NCBI RefSeq assembly: GCF_000336935.1
Contig: NZ_AOME01000079.1
Location: 1 to 32,753, forward strand
Length of the DNA stretch: 32,753 bases
DNA from: Halococcus salifodinae DSM 8989
Lineage (GTDB): Archaea; Halobacteriota; Halobacteria; Halobacteriales; Halococcaceae
Direction: 5' to 3'
The notes beneath the pieces were generated by a model. That model did no database searches. It saw nothing but the letters and a program-made list of their open reading frames with translations, and had not been told where the DNA came from. This document shows positions 15,576 to 22,940 of the stretch, piece by piece. A program made the position numbers and the translations under genes. How positions within the stretch are numbered: the first letter of the stretch is position 1; each line of letters opens with the position of its first letter.

Positions 15576-15584
15576 CATAAAAAC
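15576..15584 (-). promoter_or_regulatory. TATA box of the cold-shock gene pair
   Basis: Minus-strand GTTTTTATG, centred about 30 nt before the ATG at 15550. It is a strong archaeal TATA box, consistent with a highly expressed, almost leaderless mRNA. Confidence 0.7.
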
Positions 15585-15672
15585 CTGCGCAAATCCTCGC
15601 CGTCCATGCCACCCTTTCGCGCCCGCATGTCGTGGCATAAGACTCATTTCACCCGCGCGAGTGCGAAGCATA

Positions 15673-16596
15673 ATGCCTTCCAGTGCGCGTCGCTTGCTCG
15701 ATCGGACGTACGAACGTCTGCTCGAACGCGAGGTCGACGGCGCGCCCTCCCACGTCGCCGTGATCCAGGACGGCAACCGACGGTACGCCGACGAGCGTGG
15801 CAAGGACGCCTCCGATGGCCACCGTGCGGGGGCGGAAACCACCGAACAGGTCCTCGATTGGTGTGCCGATGTCGGCGTCGAGGAGCTCACCCTCTACACC
15901 TTCTCGACCGAGAACTTCGATCGCCCGCCTGAGGAGAACGAACGCCTCTTCGCACTGCTCGACGAGAAGCTCCGGGAGTTCGCCGAAGCCGAGCGCGTCC
16001 ACGATCGGGAAGTCTCGATTCGTGCCATCGGCGAGACCGATCAACTGCCCGAGCACCTCCGCGACGCCGTCGAGTACGCCGAAACCCGCACCAGCGGCTA
16101 CGATCAGCTCCGCCTCAACATCGCGCTCGCCTATGGAGGCCGCGCCGAACTCCTCGGCGCGGCCCGTGACGCCGCTCGCGCGGTCGAGGAAGGCGATCTC
16201 GCGCCACACGAGATCGGCGCCGACGAGATCGATCGTCGGCTCTACGAGGGGCCGACGCGCGACGTCGACCTCATCATCCGTACTGGTGGTGACGAGCGCA
16301 CCTCGAACTTCCTGCCGTGGCACGCCAACGGCAACGAAGCAGCGGTCTTTTTCTGCACGCCCTACTGGCCGGCGTTCGCGAAAAAGGACTTCCTGCGGGC
16401 GATCCGGACCTACGAGTCCCGCGAGGAATCGTGGCGGCGCACCCGTGCGCGGCGCGCGCTCGCGCTGGTGCGGGCGGTCGGCAGTGCGGAGCTCGACGAG
16501 GCGAGCGCCATCGTCGATCGGTTCCGCGAGTATCTCCCGCGTCGCGAACTCGAACGGGTCGACCGCGACGAGGGCGAGTCGGCGACCGCCGACTGA
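15673..16596 (+). CDS. uppS: cis-Prenyltransferase (undecaprenyl/dolichyl diphosphate synthase), catalytic
   Basis: Extends an allylic diphosphate with IPP in cis to make the polyprenyl carrier for glycosylation. 307 aa from the ATG at 15673 (MPSSARRLLDRTYERLLERE); the frame is open upstream but that part overlaps the cold-shock promoter. Motifs: HVAVIQDGNRRYADERG with catalytic D33, LTLYTFSTENFDRP (72-85), DLIIRTGGDERTSNFLPW (199-216), YWPAFAKKDFLRAI. At the C-terminus the R-x-G motif (RRFGG in E. coli UppS) is absent; the matching stretch reads SREESWRRT, followed by about 50 extra residues. That combination resembles the catalytic subunit of heteromeric enzymes. Confidence 0.93.
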   Translation: MPSSARRLLDRTYERLLEREVDGAPSHVAVIQDGNRRYADERGKDASDGHRAGAETTEQVLDWCADVGVEELTLYTFSTENFDRPPEENERLFALLDEKLREFAEAERVHDREVSIRAIGETDQLPEHLRDAVEYAETRTSGYDQLRLNIALAYGGRAELLGAARDAARAVEEGDLAPHEIGADEIDRRLYEGPTRDVDLIIRTGGDERTSNFLPWHANGNEAAVFFCTPYWPAFAKKDFLRAIRTYESREESWRRTRARRALALVRAVGSAELDEASAIVDRFREYLPRRELERVDRDEGESATAD

Positions 16597-16620
16597 CTGG
16601 CGACGCACTGCGGGCGTTCA

Positions 16621-17016
16621 TCACGTCGCACGACGCTCGACGGTCAACAGCGTCGCGGCAAGCACCGACAAAACCGCGAACGGGACGATTGCGTTGCCGA
16701 TGCTGAACAGCGAGAGCACCGAAAGCATCGACGCTGCCACCGCGAGTCCCCAGACGCGCCACACGCGTTCGGTCCACGCCCAGTACCCAACGCCGAGCGA
16801 GAGCGCGGCGACGACGACCGACCAAAAGAGGATTATCGGTGCGTTCTCGGCGGCGAGCGTTGTGCCGTCTACGAACAGATATGGAATCGCGGACGTGACG
16901 AGCAGATAGCCAGCACCGAACAGTCCGGCGAGGGCCGCGAGCACGCCGACGCTCCTCCCGACGAGATTGAGGCGGGACCCGTCCGCCCGGTCGCGGTCGG
17001 TCGTGACGTTCACCAC
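16621..17016 (-). CDS. Hypothetical four-helix membrane protein
   Basis: 131 aa, not recognised as a named family. After a polar N-terminus (MVNVTTDRDRADGSRLNLVG) it has four hydrophobic segments at about 22-42, 58-80, 86-102 and 105-125, so it is probably an integral membrane protein. It lies antisense-oriented between the two cis-prenyltransferase genes and ends 24 bp from the uppS stop (convergent). No function can be proposed. Confidence 0.7.
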   Translation of the reverse strand: MVNVTTDRDRADGSRLNLVGRSVGVLAALAGLFGAGYLLVTSAIPYLFVDGTTLAAENAPIILFWSVVVAALSLGVGYWAWTERVWRVWGLAVAASMLSVLSLFSIGNAIVPFAVLSVLAATLLTVERRAT

Positions 17017-17113
17017 AGCCGACTGTTCGTTTCAACGGCACATAGTTCTTGTCGAGCCATGAAATCCGCTCGCCTTCCGGCCCTGGAGACATCACGGCGG
17101 CCGCTCTCCGGCC

Positions 17114-17722
17114 TCACTTTCCGTACCGGCGCTGTCGGTTCTGATAGTCCCGAAGCGCCCGCAGATAGTCGCGCTTCCGGAAGTCCCGCCAGTTCACGTC
17201 GGTGAAGTGGAGCTCCGAATACACCGACTGCCAGATCATGAAATCCGAGAGGCGCTCCGCGCCGGTCTTGATCACGAGGTCGGGATCGGTCGGAAAGACC
17301 AGCCGCTCCTCGATCGCGTCGCCGTCGACGTCGTCGGGCGCGAGCGTCCCGGCCTCGACCTGGGTTGCGACCCCGCGGACCGCCGCCGCGAACTCGTGTT
17401 TGCCACCGAGACCGATGCTGACCTGAATGGGGGCGTCGGCGCGCTCGGCGTCGTCGGGGCCCCGAACCGCGAGCTCGCGCGGCGCGTCACACCGCTCGAA
17501 GACCTGCCGGATGGCGGGCACGGCACCGGTGTCGAGCACGCTGACGTACACCATCACGCGGTCGGCCCCGTACTCGAACGCCCACGCGAAACAGTCCTCG
17601 AGGGTGCGGTAGGCACCGTCCTCCAGGAGGTCGCGCTCGGCGATAACCACCGCGATCCGCTCGGGCAGCGTGGCCGGGTTCCGGCGGACCCGGGCGGCGA
17701 GATACCTGTCGTAAAGTCCCAC
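17114..17722 (-). CDS. cis-Prenyltransferase homologue lacking the catalytic Asp
   Basis: 202-aa UppS-family protein. The C-terminal half is well conserved: DPDLVIKTGAERLSDFMIW (147-165), YSELHFTDVNWRDFRKRDYL (168-187) and a C-terminal RQRRYGK carrying the R-x-G motif (199-201). The N-terminal DGNRR motif is gone: RIAVVIAERDL aligns with HVAVIQDGNRR, placing A28 where the catalytic Asp should be. The frame is intact, so it is unlikely to be a pseudogene. It may be the non-catalytic partner of the uppS product, as NgBR/Nus1 is for DHDDS, or a divergent enzyme. Start is GTG at 17722, supported by a TATA box 28 nt upstream. Confidence 0.88.
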   Translation of the reverse strand: MGLYDRYLAARVRRNPATLPERIAVVIAERDLLEDGAYRTLEDCFAWAFEYGADRVMVYVSVLDTGAVPAIRQVFERCDAPRELAVRGPDDAERADAPIQVSIGLGGKHEFAAAVRGVATQVEAGTLAPDDVDGDAIEERLVFPTDPDLVIKTGAERLSDFMIWQSVYSELHFTDVNWRDFRKRDYLRALRDYQNRQRRYGK

Positions 17723-17743
17723 ACCCCGACTACTCGCGGGGTG
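17722..17743. promoter_or_regulatory. Inverted repeat over the start of the second cis-prenyltransferase gene
   Basis: CACCCCG (17722-17728) and CGGGGTG (17737-17743) form a perfect 7-bp inverted repeat with an 8-nt spacer, between the TATA box and the GTG codon. It could be an operator or an mRNA hairpin at the very 5' end. Confidence 0.4.
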
Positions 17744-17745
17744 CG

Positions 17746-17755
17746 CCTAAAACTC
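17746..17755 (-). promoter_or_regulatory. TATA box of the second cis-prenyltransferase gene
   Basis: Minus-strand GAGTTTTAGG, centred 28 nt before the GTG at 17722; leaderless spacing. Confidence 0.6.
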
Positions 17756-17818
17756 ACGGCTCGTCCCGGCGAAATCGGCGATTCGCCGCGTCACACCTGT
17801 CGGTTCCGGGCTTCGGGA

Positions 17819-17828
17819 GTGTTAAGTG
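17819..17828 (+). promoter_or_regulatory. TATA box of the DUF92 gene
   Basis: GTGTTAAGTG, centred about 28 nt before the GTG start at 17851. The same GTTAAGTG octamer stands at the same distance before pdxS. Confidence 0.55.
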
Positions 17829-17850
17829 GCCATCGGCGAAACGACGGGCA

Positions 17851-19236
17851 GTGACATCCACCGTCCGGCGGGCGGGCGCGTTCGCACTCGTCGGCGCGCT
17901 CTCGCTCGCCGCGCCCTTCCTCGGGCCCGCGATCGCGGCCCCGTTCGTGCTGATCGCCGGCCTCGCGGCCTTCGTGATCGACGACGGGCCGGTGTTCGAG
18001 CTGTTCGCCCGCTCGGGCGATCGCCAGGAACGCACCCTCTACGGGCTCGCGGGCTTCGCACTCGCGATCGCGGGGCTCGCGCTGTTCGCCTCGGTGTTCG
18101 AAATGCCGACGTTCGTGTTCGTGGCGAGCGTCCTCGTCCTCTCGGGTGGCACCCTCGCCGAGGCGGTGGCCCAGGAGTGGCGGGGCACACCGATCGCGGG
18201 CGTCGTCGGGTTCGTGGTCGGCGGAACTCTCACAGGCGCGGCGGGCCAGCTTGCTGTCGGACTCGCGGCTCCTGCGCCCCTGCCCGCGCTCGCGGTCTTT
18301 TACGCTGCCAGCGGGGCGTTGCTCGGCGCGCTGGTGCGCTCGGTGCTGTTCGAGCGCGACGATCCCCTCGTCCTGTTCTCGATGGGACTCCTGCTCTGGC
18401 TACTGGCCGCCCTCGAACCGTCGGTCCCCGCCACCGGAATCGGTCTCGCGCTCGCGGTCACCGCCGGGTTCGGCTATCTCGCGTACGCGCTCGACACCGC
18501 CTCGATCCCGGGGATGGTGACGGGCGTGCTCTCCGGCCTCCTGATGATCGTGCTCGGCGGGTTCGGCTGGTTCGCCCTCCTCATCGCCTTCTTCGCGGGC
18601 GGCGGGCTCGCCACCAAGTTCCGCTACGACCGGAAACGACAGCGCGGCATCGCCGAGGACGACGGCGGCGCACGCGGCAGCGGGAACGTGCTCGCGAACG
18701 CCGCGGTCGCGCTGGCTGCGGTGCTCGGCTACGCCGCGGCCCCGCTGCACCCCGTCGGCGGCGAACTGTTCCGGTTCGTCTTCGCGGGATCGATCGCCGC
18801 CGCGATGGCCGACACGCTGTCGAGCGAGATCGGCGGTCTCTACGATACCCCCAGGCTCATCACGACGCTCGAACCCGTCCCTCCCGGCACCGATGGCGGC
18901 GTGACGTGGCAGGGTGTGGTCGCCGGACTCGGTGGCGCGGCGCTGGTCGCCGGGCTCGCTGCCCTCGTCTTCGACGTGACACCTGCGGGCGCGGCGATCA
19001 TCGCTGCGGCGGGCGTCGCGGGGATGATCGTCGACAGCCTCCTCGGGGCGCTGTTCGAGAACCAGCGCTTCGACAGTCTGCTCCCGGGTACGAGCGGCGT
19101 TCCCGGAGCCGAGCCCGGCGGCGGCTCGCTCGGGAGTCTGGAGTTCGACAACCGGACCGTGAACTTTCTCGCGACGCTCGCGGCCGCGATGATCTGTGCC
19201 GCGCTCGCCGTGAGCATCGGCCTCGCTCCGGGATGA
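17851..19236 (+). CDS. DUF92 family membrane protein (polyprenyl-phosphate kinase-like)
   Basis: A polytopic membrane protein (461 aa) of the DUF92/COG1836 family, whose plant member VTE6 is a phytyl-phosphate kinase; the archaeal substrate is not known from this sequence. Many hydrophobic helices run from residue 8 on. The C-terminal half carries the family signature: GGGLATKFRYDRKRQRGIAE (about 251-270), the GSIAAAMADTLSSEIGGLYD segment and DNRTVNFLATLAAAMICAAL. Start is GTG at 17851 (TSTVRRAGAF), chosen from the TATA spacing. It lies beside two cis-prenyltransferase homologues, suggesting a role in isoprenoid-lipid metabolism. Its stop overlaps the next start (ATGA). Confidence 0.9.
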   Translation: MTSTVRRAGAFALVGALSLAAPFLGPAIAAPFVLIAGLAAFVIDDGPVFELFARSGDRQERTLYGLAGFALAIAGLALFASVFEMPTFVFVASVLVLSGGTLAEAVAQEWRGTPIAGVVGFVVGGTLTGAAGQLAVGLAAPAPLPALAVFYAASGALLGALVRSVLFERDDPLVLFSMGLLLWLLAALEPSVPATGIGLALAVTAGFGYLAYALDTASIPGMVTGVLSGLLMIVLGGFGWFALLIAFFAGGGLATKFRYDRKRQRGIAEDDGGARGSGNVLANAAVALAAVLGYAAAPLHPVGGELFRFVFAGSIAAAMADTLSSEIGGLYDTPRLITTLEPVPPGTDGGVTWQGVVAGLGGAALVAGLAALVFDVTPAGAAIIAAAGVAGMIVDSLLGALFENQRFDSLLPGTSGVPGAEPGGGSLGSLEFDNRTVNFLATLAAAMICAALAVSIGLAPG

Positions 19237-19751
19237 TCGAAATCCGCGAGGCGACCCGCGACGATCTCACGACGCTGCTCGCCATTCAGTCGGTGTCGCT
19301 CGACTCGACGTGGCCCGATCTCCTGCATGCGGGAATCGACGGCCCACCGTTGGTGCTGGTTGCCGGACAGCCGCCGGTGGGCTACGCGCTCGCGATCACG
19401 GGCGATCCAGCCTACCTCGCCGAACTCGCGGTCGCGCCCGATCACCGAGGAACGGGCCACGGCTCGGCGCTTCTCGGTGCACTCGTCGACCGCGTGGGTG
19501 GAAGCGAACTCCGACTCACGACCCGTGCGGATGCGAGGCGTGCGAAACGGTTCTACGAGCGCCACGGCTTCACGGTCGCCGAGCGGTTGCCGGGCCACTA
19601 CGACGGCGACGACGGCCTCCTGCTCGTCCGTCAGTCCGAGGCCGATCTGCCGGACGGCGACGACGGCCTCCTGCTCGTCCGTCAGTCCGAGGCCGATCTG
19701 CCGGACGGCGACGACGAATCGGCCTCCCCGTCGGATTCGGGCCGGAGCTGA
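19233..19751 (+). CDS. GNAT acetyltransferase with duplicated C-terminal segment
   Basis: N-acetyltransferase of unknown substrate (172 aa). The acetyl-CoA loop is APDHRGTGHGSALL (68-81), and motif B is KRFYERHGFTVAERLPGHY (105-123). The last conserved strand DGLLLVR is present twice because a 17-residue unit (DGDDGLLLVRQSEADLP) is repeated perfectly. A normal protein would end after the first unit plus a short tail. It is translationally coupled to DUF92 (ATGA) and converges with dnaG, overlapping its 3' end by 70 bp. Confidence 0.9.
   Translation: MIEIREATRDDLTTLLAIQSVSLDSTWPDLLHAGIDGPPLVLVAGQPPVGYALAITGDPAYLAELAVAPDHRGTGHGSALLGALVDRVGGSELRLTTRADARRAKRFYERHGFTVAERLPGHYDGDDGLLLVRQSEADLPDGDDGLLLVRQSEADLPDGDDESASPSDSGRS
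19602..19716. repeat. Perfect 51-bp tandem duplication in the GNAT gene
   Basis: Two identical in-frame 51-bp units (19602-19652 and 19653-19703) followed by 13 bases of a third. The unit starts GACGGCGACGACGGCC. Absence of any difference means a recent duplication. The stop codon of the convergent dnaG lies inside the second unit. Confidence 0.95.
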
Positions 19752-21217
19752 GCCGGCGTCCGCACCCGAACGCCGGTGGGTTTCTTGACGAACTCGCCCT
19801 CCGAACGCGCGACGACCTGCTCGACGCCGCGCTGGGCGGCGATGTCGAGTACGCGCTGGGAGAGTTCGCCGTCGATCACCACGCTCGCCGGCACCGCTGT
19901 CGCCTCGGCGATGGTATCGAACGCCTCTGCCGCCGGGGCCTCGGCTACCGTCTCGAACTCGGTGTCGAGCAGCCGAACACGCTCCGTTCCATCGTCGATG
20001 ACTGCTCTGACGTGCCCTTGGAGCGTTTCGGGCTCGGATGTGGCGTCCGATTCGGTGTCGGCCGACTCGTCGTCCGCTGGTTCGTCGCTCGCCGGTTCGT
20101 CCGTGTCGCCGGTCGGTTCGCCGTTCGCGTCGCTCCTGGCCGATTCGGCTCCCTCGGTCGGTGCCTGTGCTCCGGGTTCGTCCCTTTCGTCCCCTTCGTC
20201 CGTCGAATCTGGTCCTGTCGAGGGCGACTCCGCCGAATCGACCGACTGGGTCGCCGGATCGCCGGCAGCGTCGTCCACCGACGTCTCGATCTGGCCAGCG
20301 AGGGCGTTGGATCGGGCCGCACCATCGGATTCGACCGGCGGCGCGGGCTCGGCGCTCTCGGGCGCGGGCCGCAAACTGCCGTCGGTGGCGGCGACGGCCT
20401 CGCGCGGGCTGCTCGCGCCCGCAACGAGATCGTAGGCGACCTTCTCGCGGAGTGCCGACAGCGCCGCCTCGCGCGCGAGGTCCTCGACGCTCTCTCCCGT
20501 TGGCGCGACCGCGACGTAGTCGACATTGCCGACCTGATCGAGCTCCTTCAAGATCAGATCGCCCCCGCGGTCGCCGTCGAGGAAGGCGGTCGTCGTGCGC
20601 TCCGTGGTGAGCGCGGCGACCGCGTCGGGGACGTTGGTGCCCTCGACCGCGATGGCGTTTTTGACGCCGTACCCGAGCAGGGTGAGCACGTCCGCACGCC
20701 CCTCAACCACGATGATCGCGTCGGCGTCGGCGACCCGCGGGCCGGCCGGCAGCCCCTCGTAGGTGGTGATCTCCCCGGTGCGTGCGCTCTCGCGGACGGC
20801 CTCGACGAGCTCCGCCGAGCTCATCGTGCTCTCCTCGAACGCGCCCAGCAGCGCCTTCGCTCGATCGACCACCTCGCGGCGTCTGGCCGCCCGAACGTCC
20901 TCGATCCGGTCGACGTCGACGATCGAGCGACACGGCCCGATCCGGTCGATGGTTTCGAGCGACGCGCCGAGGATCGCGGTCTCGACCTTGTCGAGCCCGC
21001 TCGCGATGGTGATCCGGCCGAACGACTGGCCGTTTTGAGAGTTGATCGTCACGTCGATCCGGCCGACCTTCGAGGCGTCCTGAAGCGTCCGGAGATCGAG
21101 GTCGTCGCCGAGCAGCCCTTCGGTCTGGCCGAAGACTGCGCCGACAACGTCGTTGCGCTCCACCACCCCCTCGGCGGTGACGTCCGCGTGAATCAGATAC
21201 TTCGCTGAGTCCTCCAT
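19682..21217 (-). CDS. dnaG: Archaeal DnaG (Toprim-domain primase-like protein)
   Basis: Archaeal DnaG homologue (511 aa), linked to both priming and the exosome in other archaea. The conserved start is MEDSAKYLIHADVTAEGVVE (ATG at 21217; the open frame upstream is not family-like). The Toprim domain has E172 in ADAIIVVEGRADVLTLLGYG and the DxD of TTAFLDGDRGGDL (D214, D216). A disordered acidic linker spans about 268-398, before the conserved C-terminal domain (GHVRAVIDDGTERVRLLD ... VRVRTPAQL). The last 20 or so residues overlap the GNAT gene on the other strand. A GCCCC-AGT-GGGGC hairpin lies at 21229-21241, 12 nt upstream of the ATG. Confidence 0.95.
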   Translation of the reverse strand: MEDSAKYLIHADVTAEGVVERNDVVGAVFGQTEGLLGDDLDLRTLQDASKVGRIDVTINSQNGQSFGRITIASGLDKVETAILGASLETIDRIGPCRSIVDVDRIEDVRAARRREVVDRAKALLGAFEESTMSSAELVEAVRESARTGEITTYEGLPAGPRVADADAIIVVEGRADVLTLLGYGVKNAIAVEGTNVPDAVAALTTERTTTAFLDGDRGGDLILKELDQVGNVDYVAVAPTGESVEDLAREAALSALREKVAYDLVAGASSPREAVAATDGSLRPAPESAEPAPPVESDGAARSNALAGQIETSVDDAAGDPATQSVDSAESPSTGPDSTDEGDERDEPGAQAPTEGAESARSDANGEPTGDTDEPASDEPADDESADTESDATSEPETLQGHVRAVIDDGTERVRLLDTEFETVAEAPAAEAFDTIAEATAVPASVVIDGELSQRVLDIAAQRGVEQVVARSEGEFVKKPTGVRVRTPAQLRPESDGEADSSSPSGRSASD

Positions 21218-21352
21218 GATTGTGAACTGCCCCAGTGGGGCGTACTCCGTGAACCGCGTTGAAACCGCGTCACTGATGCAGCAGATATTGCCAGTCCGAA
21301 CGCATATACCTACCGCCACACGGCTCCGTCGTAAAAACCGGACGTGAAACGC

Positions 21353-22417
21353 TCAGTCCGCAGTCGGGGCGACTCGTTGGGCGTCCGCCATCGCGAGCAC
21401 GTCGTCGAAGAAGTCGAGCGAGTCGTGTGGGCCGGGGTTGGCCTCGGGGTGGTACTGACGGGTGATGACGTCGAGTGCGTCGCTCGCGAGCCCTTCCGGC
21501 GTGTCGTCGTTGACGTTGATCTGTGTGACGTCGAGCTCGCCCGGCTCGGTCACGGTGTAGCCGTGGTTCTGGGTCGTCATCACCACACGGCCCGAATCGA
21601 GGTCACGAACCGGCTGGTTCACGCCGCGGTGGCCGAAGGCCATCTTTTCGGTGGTACCGCCGAGGGCCGCCGCGACGATCTGCTGGCCGAGACAGATCCC
21701 GGCGAGCGGGAGGTCGCCCGCGAACTCCTCCACGAGTGCCTGAGCGGCCTCGAAGTTCTCGGGATCGCCGGGGCCGTTCGAGACGAACAGGAGGTCCGGA
21801 TCAGTCCTCGAAACGTCTTCGGGGGTGGCGTCGTACGGCAGCACGGTGACGTCCGCACCACGCTCCATGAGCGACGACCGGATCGAGCCCTTCGCGCCGC
21901 AGTCGATCAGCGCGACGTCGTACGCTCCATCGCCCTCGTAGCGCGCGGGTTCGTCGACGCTGACCGTCGCGCCGATGTCGGTGTGCTCGCTCATTCCCCT
22001 GCACCGATCGAGCTCGGCGAGTGCGTCCTCGGGGGTCGCGTCGGGGCCGGCGGCGATCCCACACTCCATCGCGCCCTCCTCGCGGACGTCGGTCACCACG
22101 TCGCGGGTGTCGAGGTGATCGATCGCGGGGATTTCTTCGCTTCCGAGCCACTCGGCAACGTCGTCGGTGAGTTCGCGCGCGAGGACCGCCGTGGGCTGGA
22201 CCTGATCGGATTCGAACCGCTCGTCCCGAACGCCGTAGTTGCCGATCAGCGGGTACGAGAAGGTGAGCACCTGCTCGGCGTAGGAGGGATCGGTGAGACT
22301 CTCCTCGTAGCCGGTGTAGGCGGTCGTGAAAACCAGTTCGCCACGGGCCGTGCCCGGGGCGCGCGCACGCCCGGTCAGGACGTGGCCGCCCTCGATCGCC
22401 ACGTAGGCATCCGTCAT
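21353..22417 (-). CDS. carA: Carbamoyl-phosphate synthase small subunit
   Basis: Glutaminase subunit (354 aa) that supplies ammonia for carbamoyl phosphate in arginine and pyrimidine synthesis. The N-terminal CPSase domain (ELVFTTAYTGYEESLTDPSY, 27-46) and the class I amidotransferase triad are complete: C242 in LAGICLGQQ, H323 and E325 in QYHPEANPGPHDS. Length is normal. carB is not in the window. It is divergent from an Lrp-family regulator, with a palindromic site directly abutting the ATG. Confidence 0.97.
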   Translation of the reverse strand: MTDAYVAIEGGHVLTGRARAPGTARGELVFTTAYTGYEESLTDPSYAEQVLTFSYPLIGNYGVRDERFESDQVQPTAVLARELTDDVAEWLGSEEIPAIDHLDTRDVVTDVREEGAMECGIAAGPDATPEDALAELDRCRGMSEHTDIGATVSVDEPARYEGDGAYDVALIDCGAKGSIRSSLMERGADVTVLPYDATPEDVSRTDPDLLFVSNGPGDPENFEAAQALVEEFAGDLPLAGICLGQQIVAAALGGTTEKMAFGHRGVNQPVRDLDSGRVVMTTQNHGYTVTEPGELDVTQINVNDDTPEGLASDALDVITRQYHPEANPGPHDSLDFFDDVLAMADAQRVAPTAD

Positions 22418-22430
22418 TACGATATGCGTA
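22418..22430. promoter_or_regulatory. Putative Lrp operator at the carA start
   Basis: TACGATATGCGTA, an imperfect palindrome directly next to the carA start codon, closely resembling the perfect site at 22469-22483, 52 bp away (about five helix turns). Probably a binding site for the divergent Lrp-family protein. Confidence 0.55.
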
Positions 22431-22440
22431 CAGACGCACC

Positions 22441-22450
22441 CCTAATAACC
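22441..22450 (-). promoter_or_regulatory. TATA box of carA
   Basis: Minus-strand GGTTATTAGG, centred about 28 nt before the ATG at 22417; leaderless spacing. It lies between the two palindromic sites. Confidence 0.55.
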
Positions 22451-22468
22451 GTTGTGTTCGAAACAAGG

Positions 22469-22483
22469 TTACGATATTCGTAA
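22469..22483. promoter_or_regulatory. Putative Lrp operator in the regulator's own promoter
   Basis: TTACGATATTCGTAA, a perfect 15-bp palindrome (6-bp arms, TAT centre). It is 33 bp before the regulator's ATG and overlaps the only TATA-like sequence there, which suggests autorepression. Confidence 0.6.
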
Positions 22484-22515
22484 TCGTGAAGTGCCGGCGA
22501 TCGGTACGGTCACGA

Positions 22516-22929
22516 ATGGACGACCTCGATCGCCGCATCCTGAACGTCCTCCGACGCGATTCGCGGACACCGTACACCGAGATCGCCGAGGAAGTAGGAA
22601 CGTCGGAGGGGACGGTCAGAAATCGCGTCGAGCAGCTCGTCGACGATGGGACCATCGAGCGCTTCACCGTGACCACCCGGACGGGTAACATCAAGGCGAT
22701 GATCGAAGTCGGGGTCGCGGTCGACGTCGACACCTCGGCAGTCTCGAAGCGGATGACCGAGTGGCCCGAGGTGGATTTCGTCTGGCAGGTTTCGGGCGAG
22801 GAGGACGTGGTGCTCGTCGTCGACGCGGCCGATACCGCCGCGGTCAACGCGCTGATCACCCAGGCCCGCGAGCTCGACGACGTCGTGAGCACCAAGACCC
22901 GGCTGATCCTCGACGAACGCCGCGGGTAG
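22516..22929 (+). CDS. Lrp/AsnC family transcriptional regulator
   Basis: DNA-binding regulator (137 aa). Residues 1-50 are the Lrp winged helix-turn-helix (DDLDRRILNVLRRDSRTPYT; EIAEEVGTSEGTVRNRVEQL). Residues about 60-130 are a RAM ligand domain (VDFVWQVSGEEDVVLVVDA). The ATG at 22516 is chosen because it begins the conserved MDDLDRRIL. It is divergent from carA and flanked by palindromes, so it may control carA and itself. The effector is unknown. Confidence 0.93.
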   Translation: MDDLDRRILNVLRRDSRTPYTEIAEEVGTSEGTVRNRVEQLVDDGTIERFTVTTRTGNIKAMIEVGVAVDVDTSAVSKRMTEWPEVDFVWQVSGEEDVVLVVDAADTAAVNALITQARELDDVVSTKTRLILDERRG

Positions 22930-22940
22930 GGTGGTCGTCG

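Noticed and set aside
17114-17722. The second cis-prenyltransferase homologue as a pseudogene.
   Set aside because: The frame is intact, the C-terminal motifs are well kept and a good promoter is present; loss of the Asp alone fits a partner subunit.
17826-19751. A 641-codon plus-strand frame that fuses DUF92-region sequence to the GNAT gene.
   Set aside because: Its first 470 codons are an Arg-rich shadow of the DUF92 frame. The GNAT protein begins at its own ATG at 19233.
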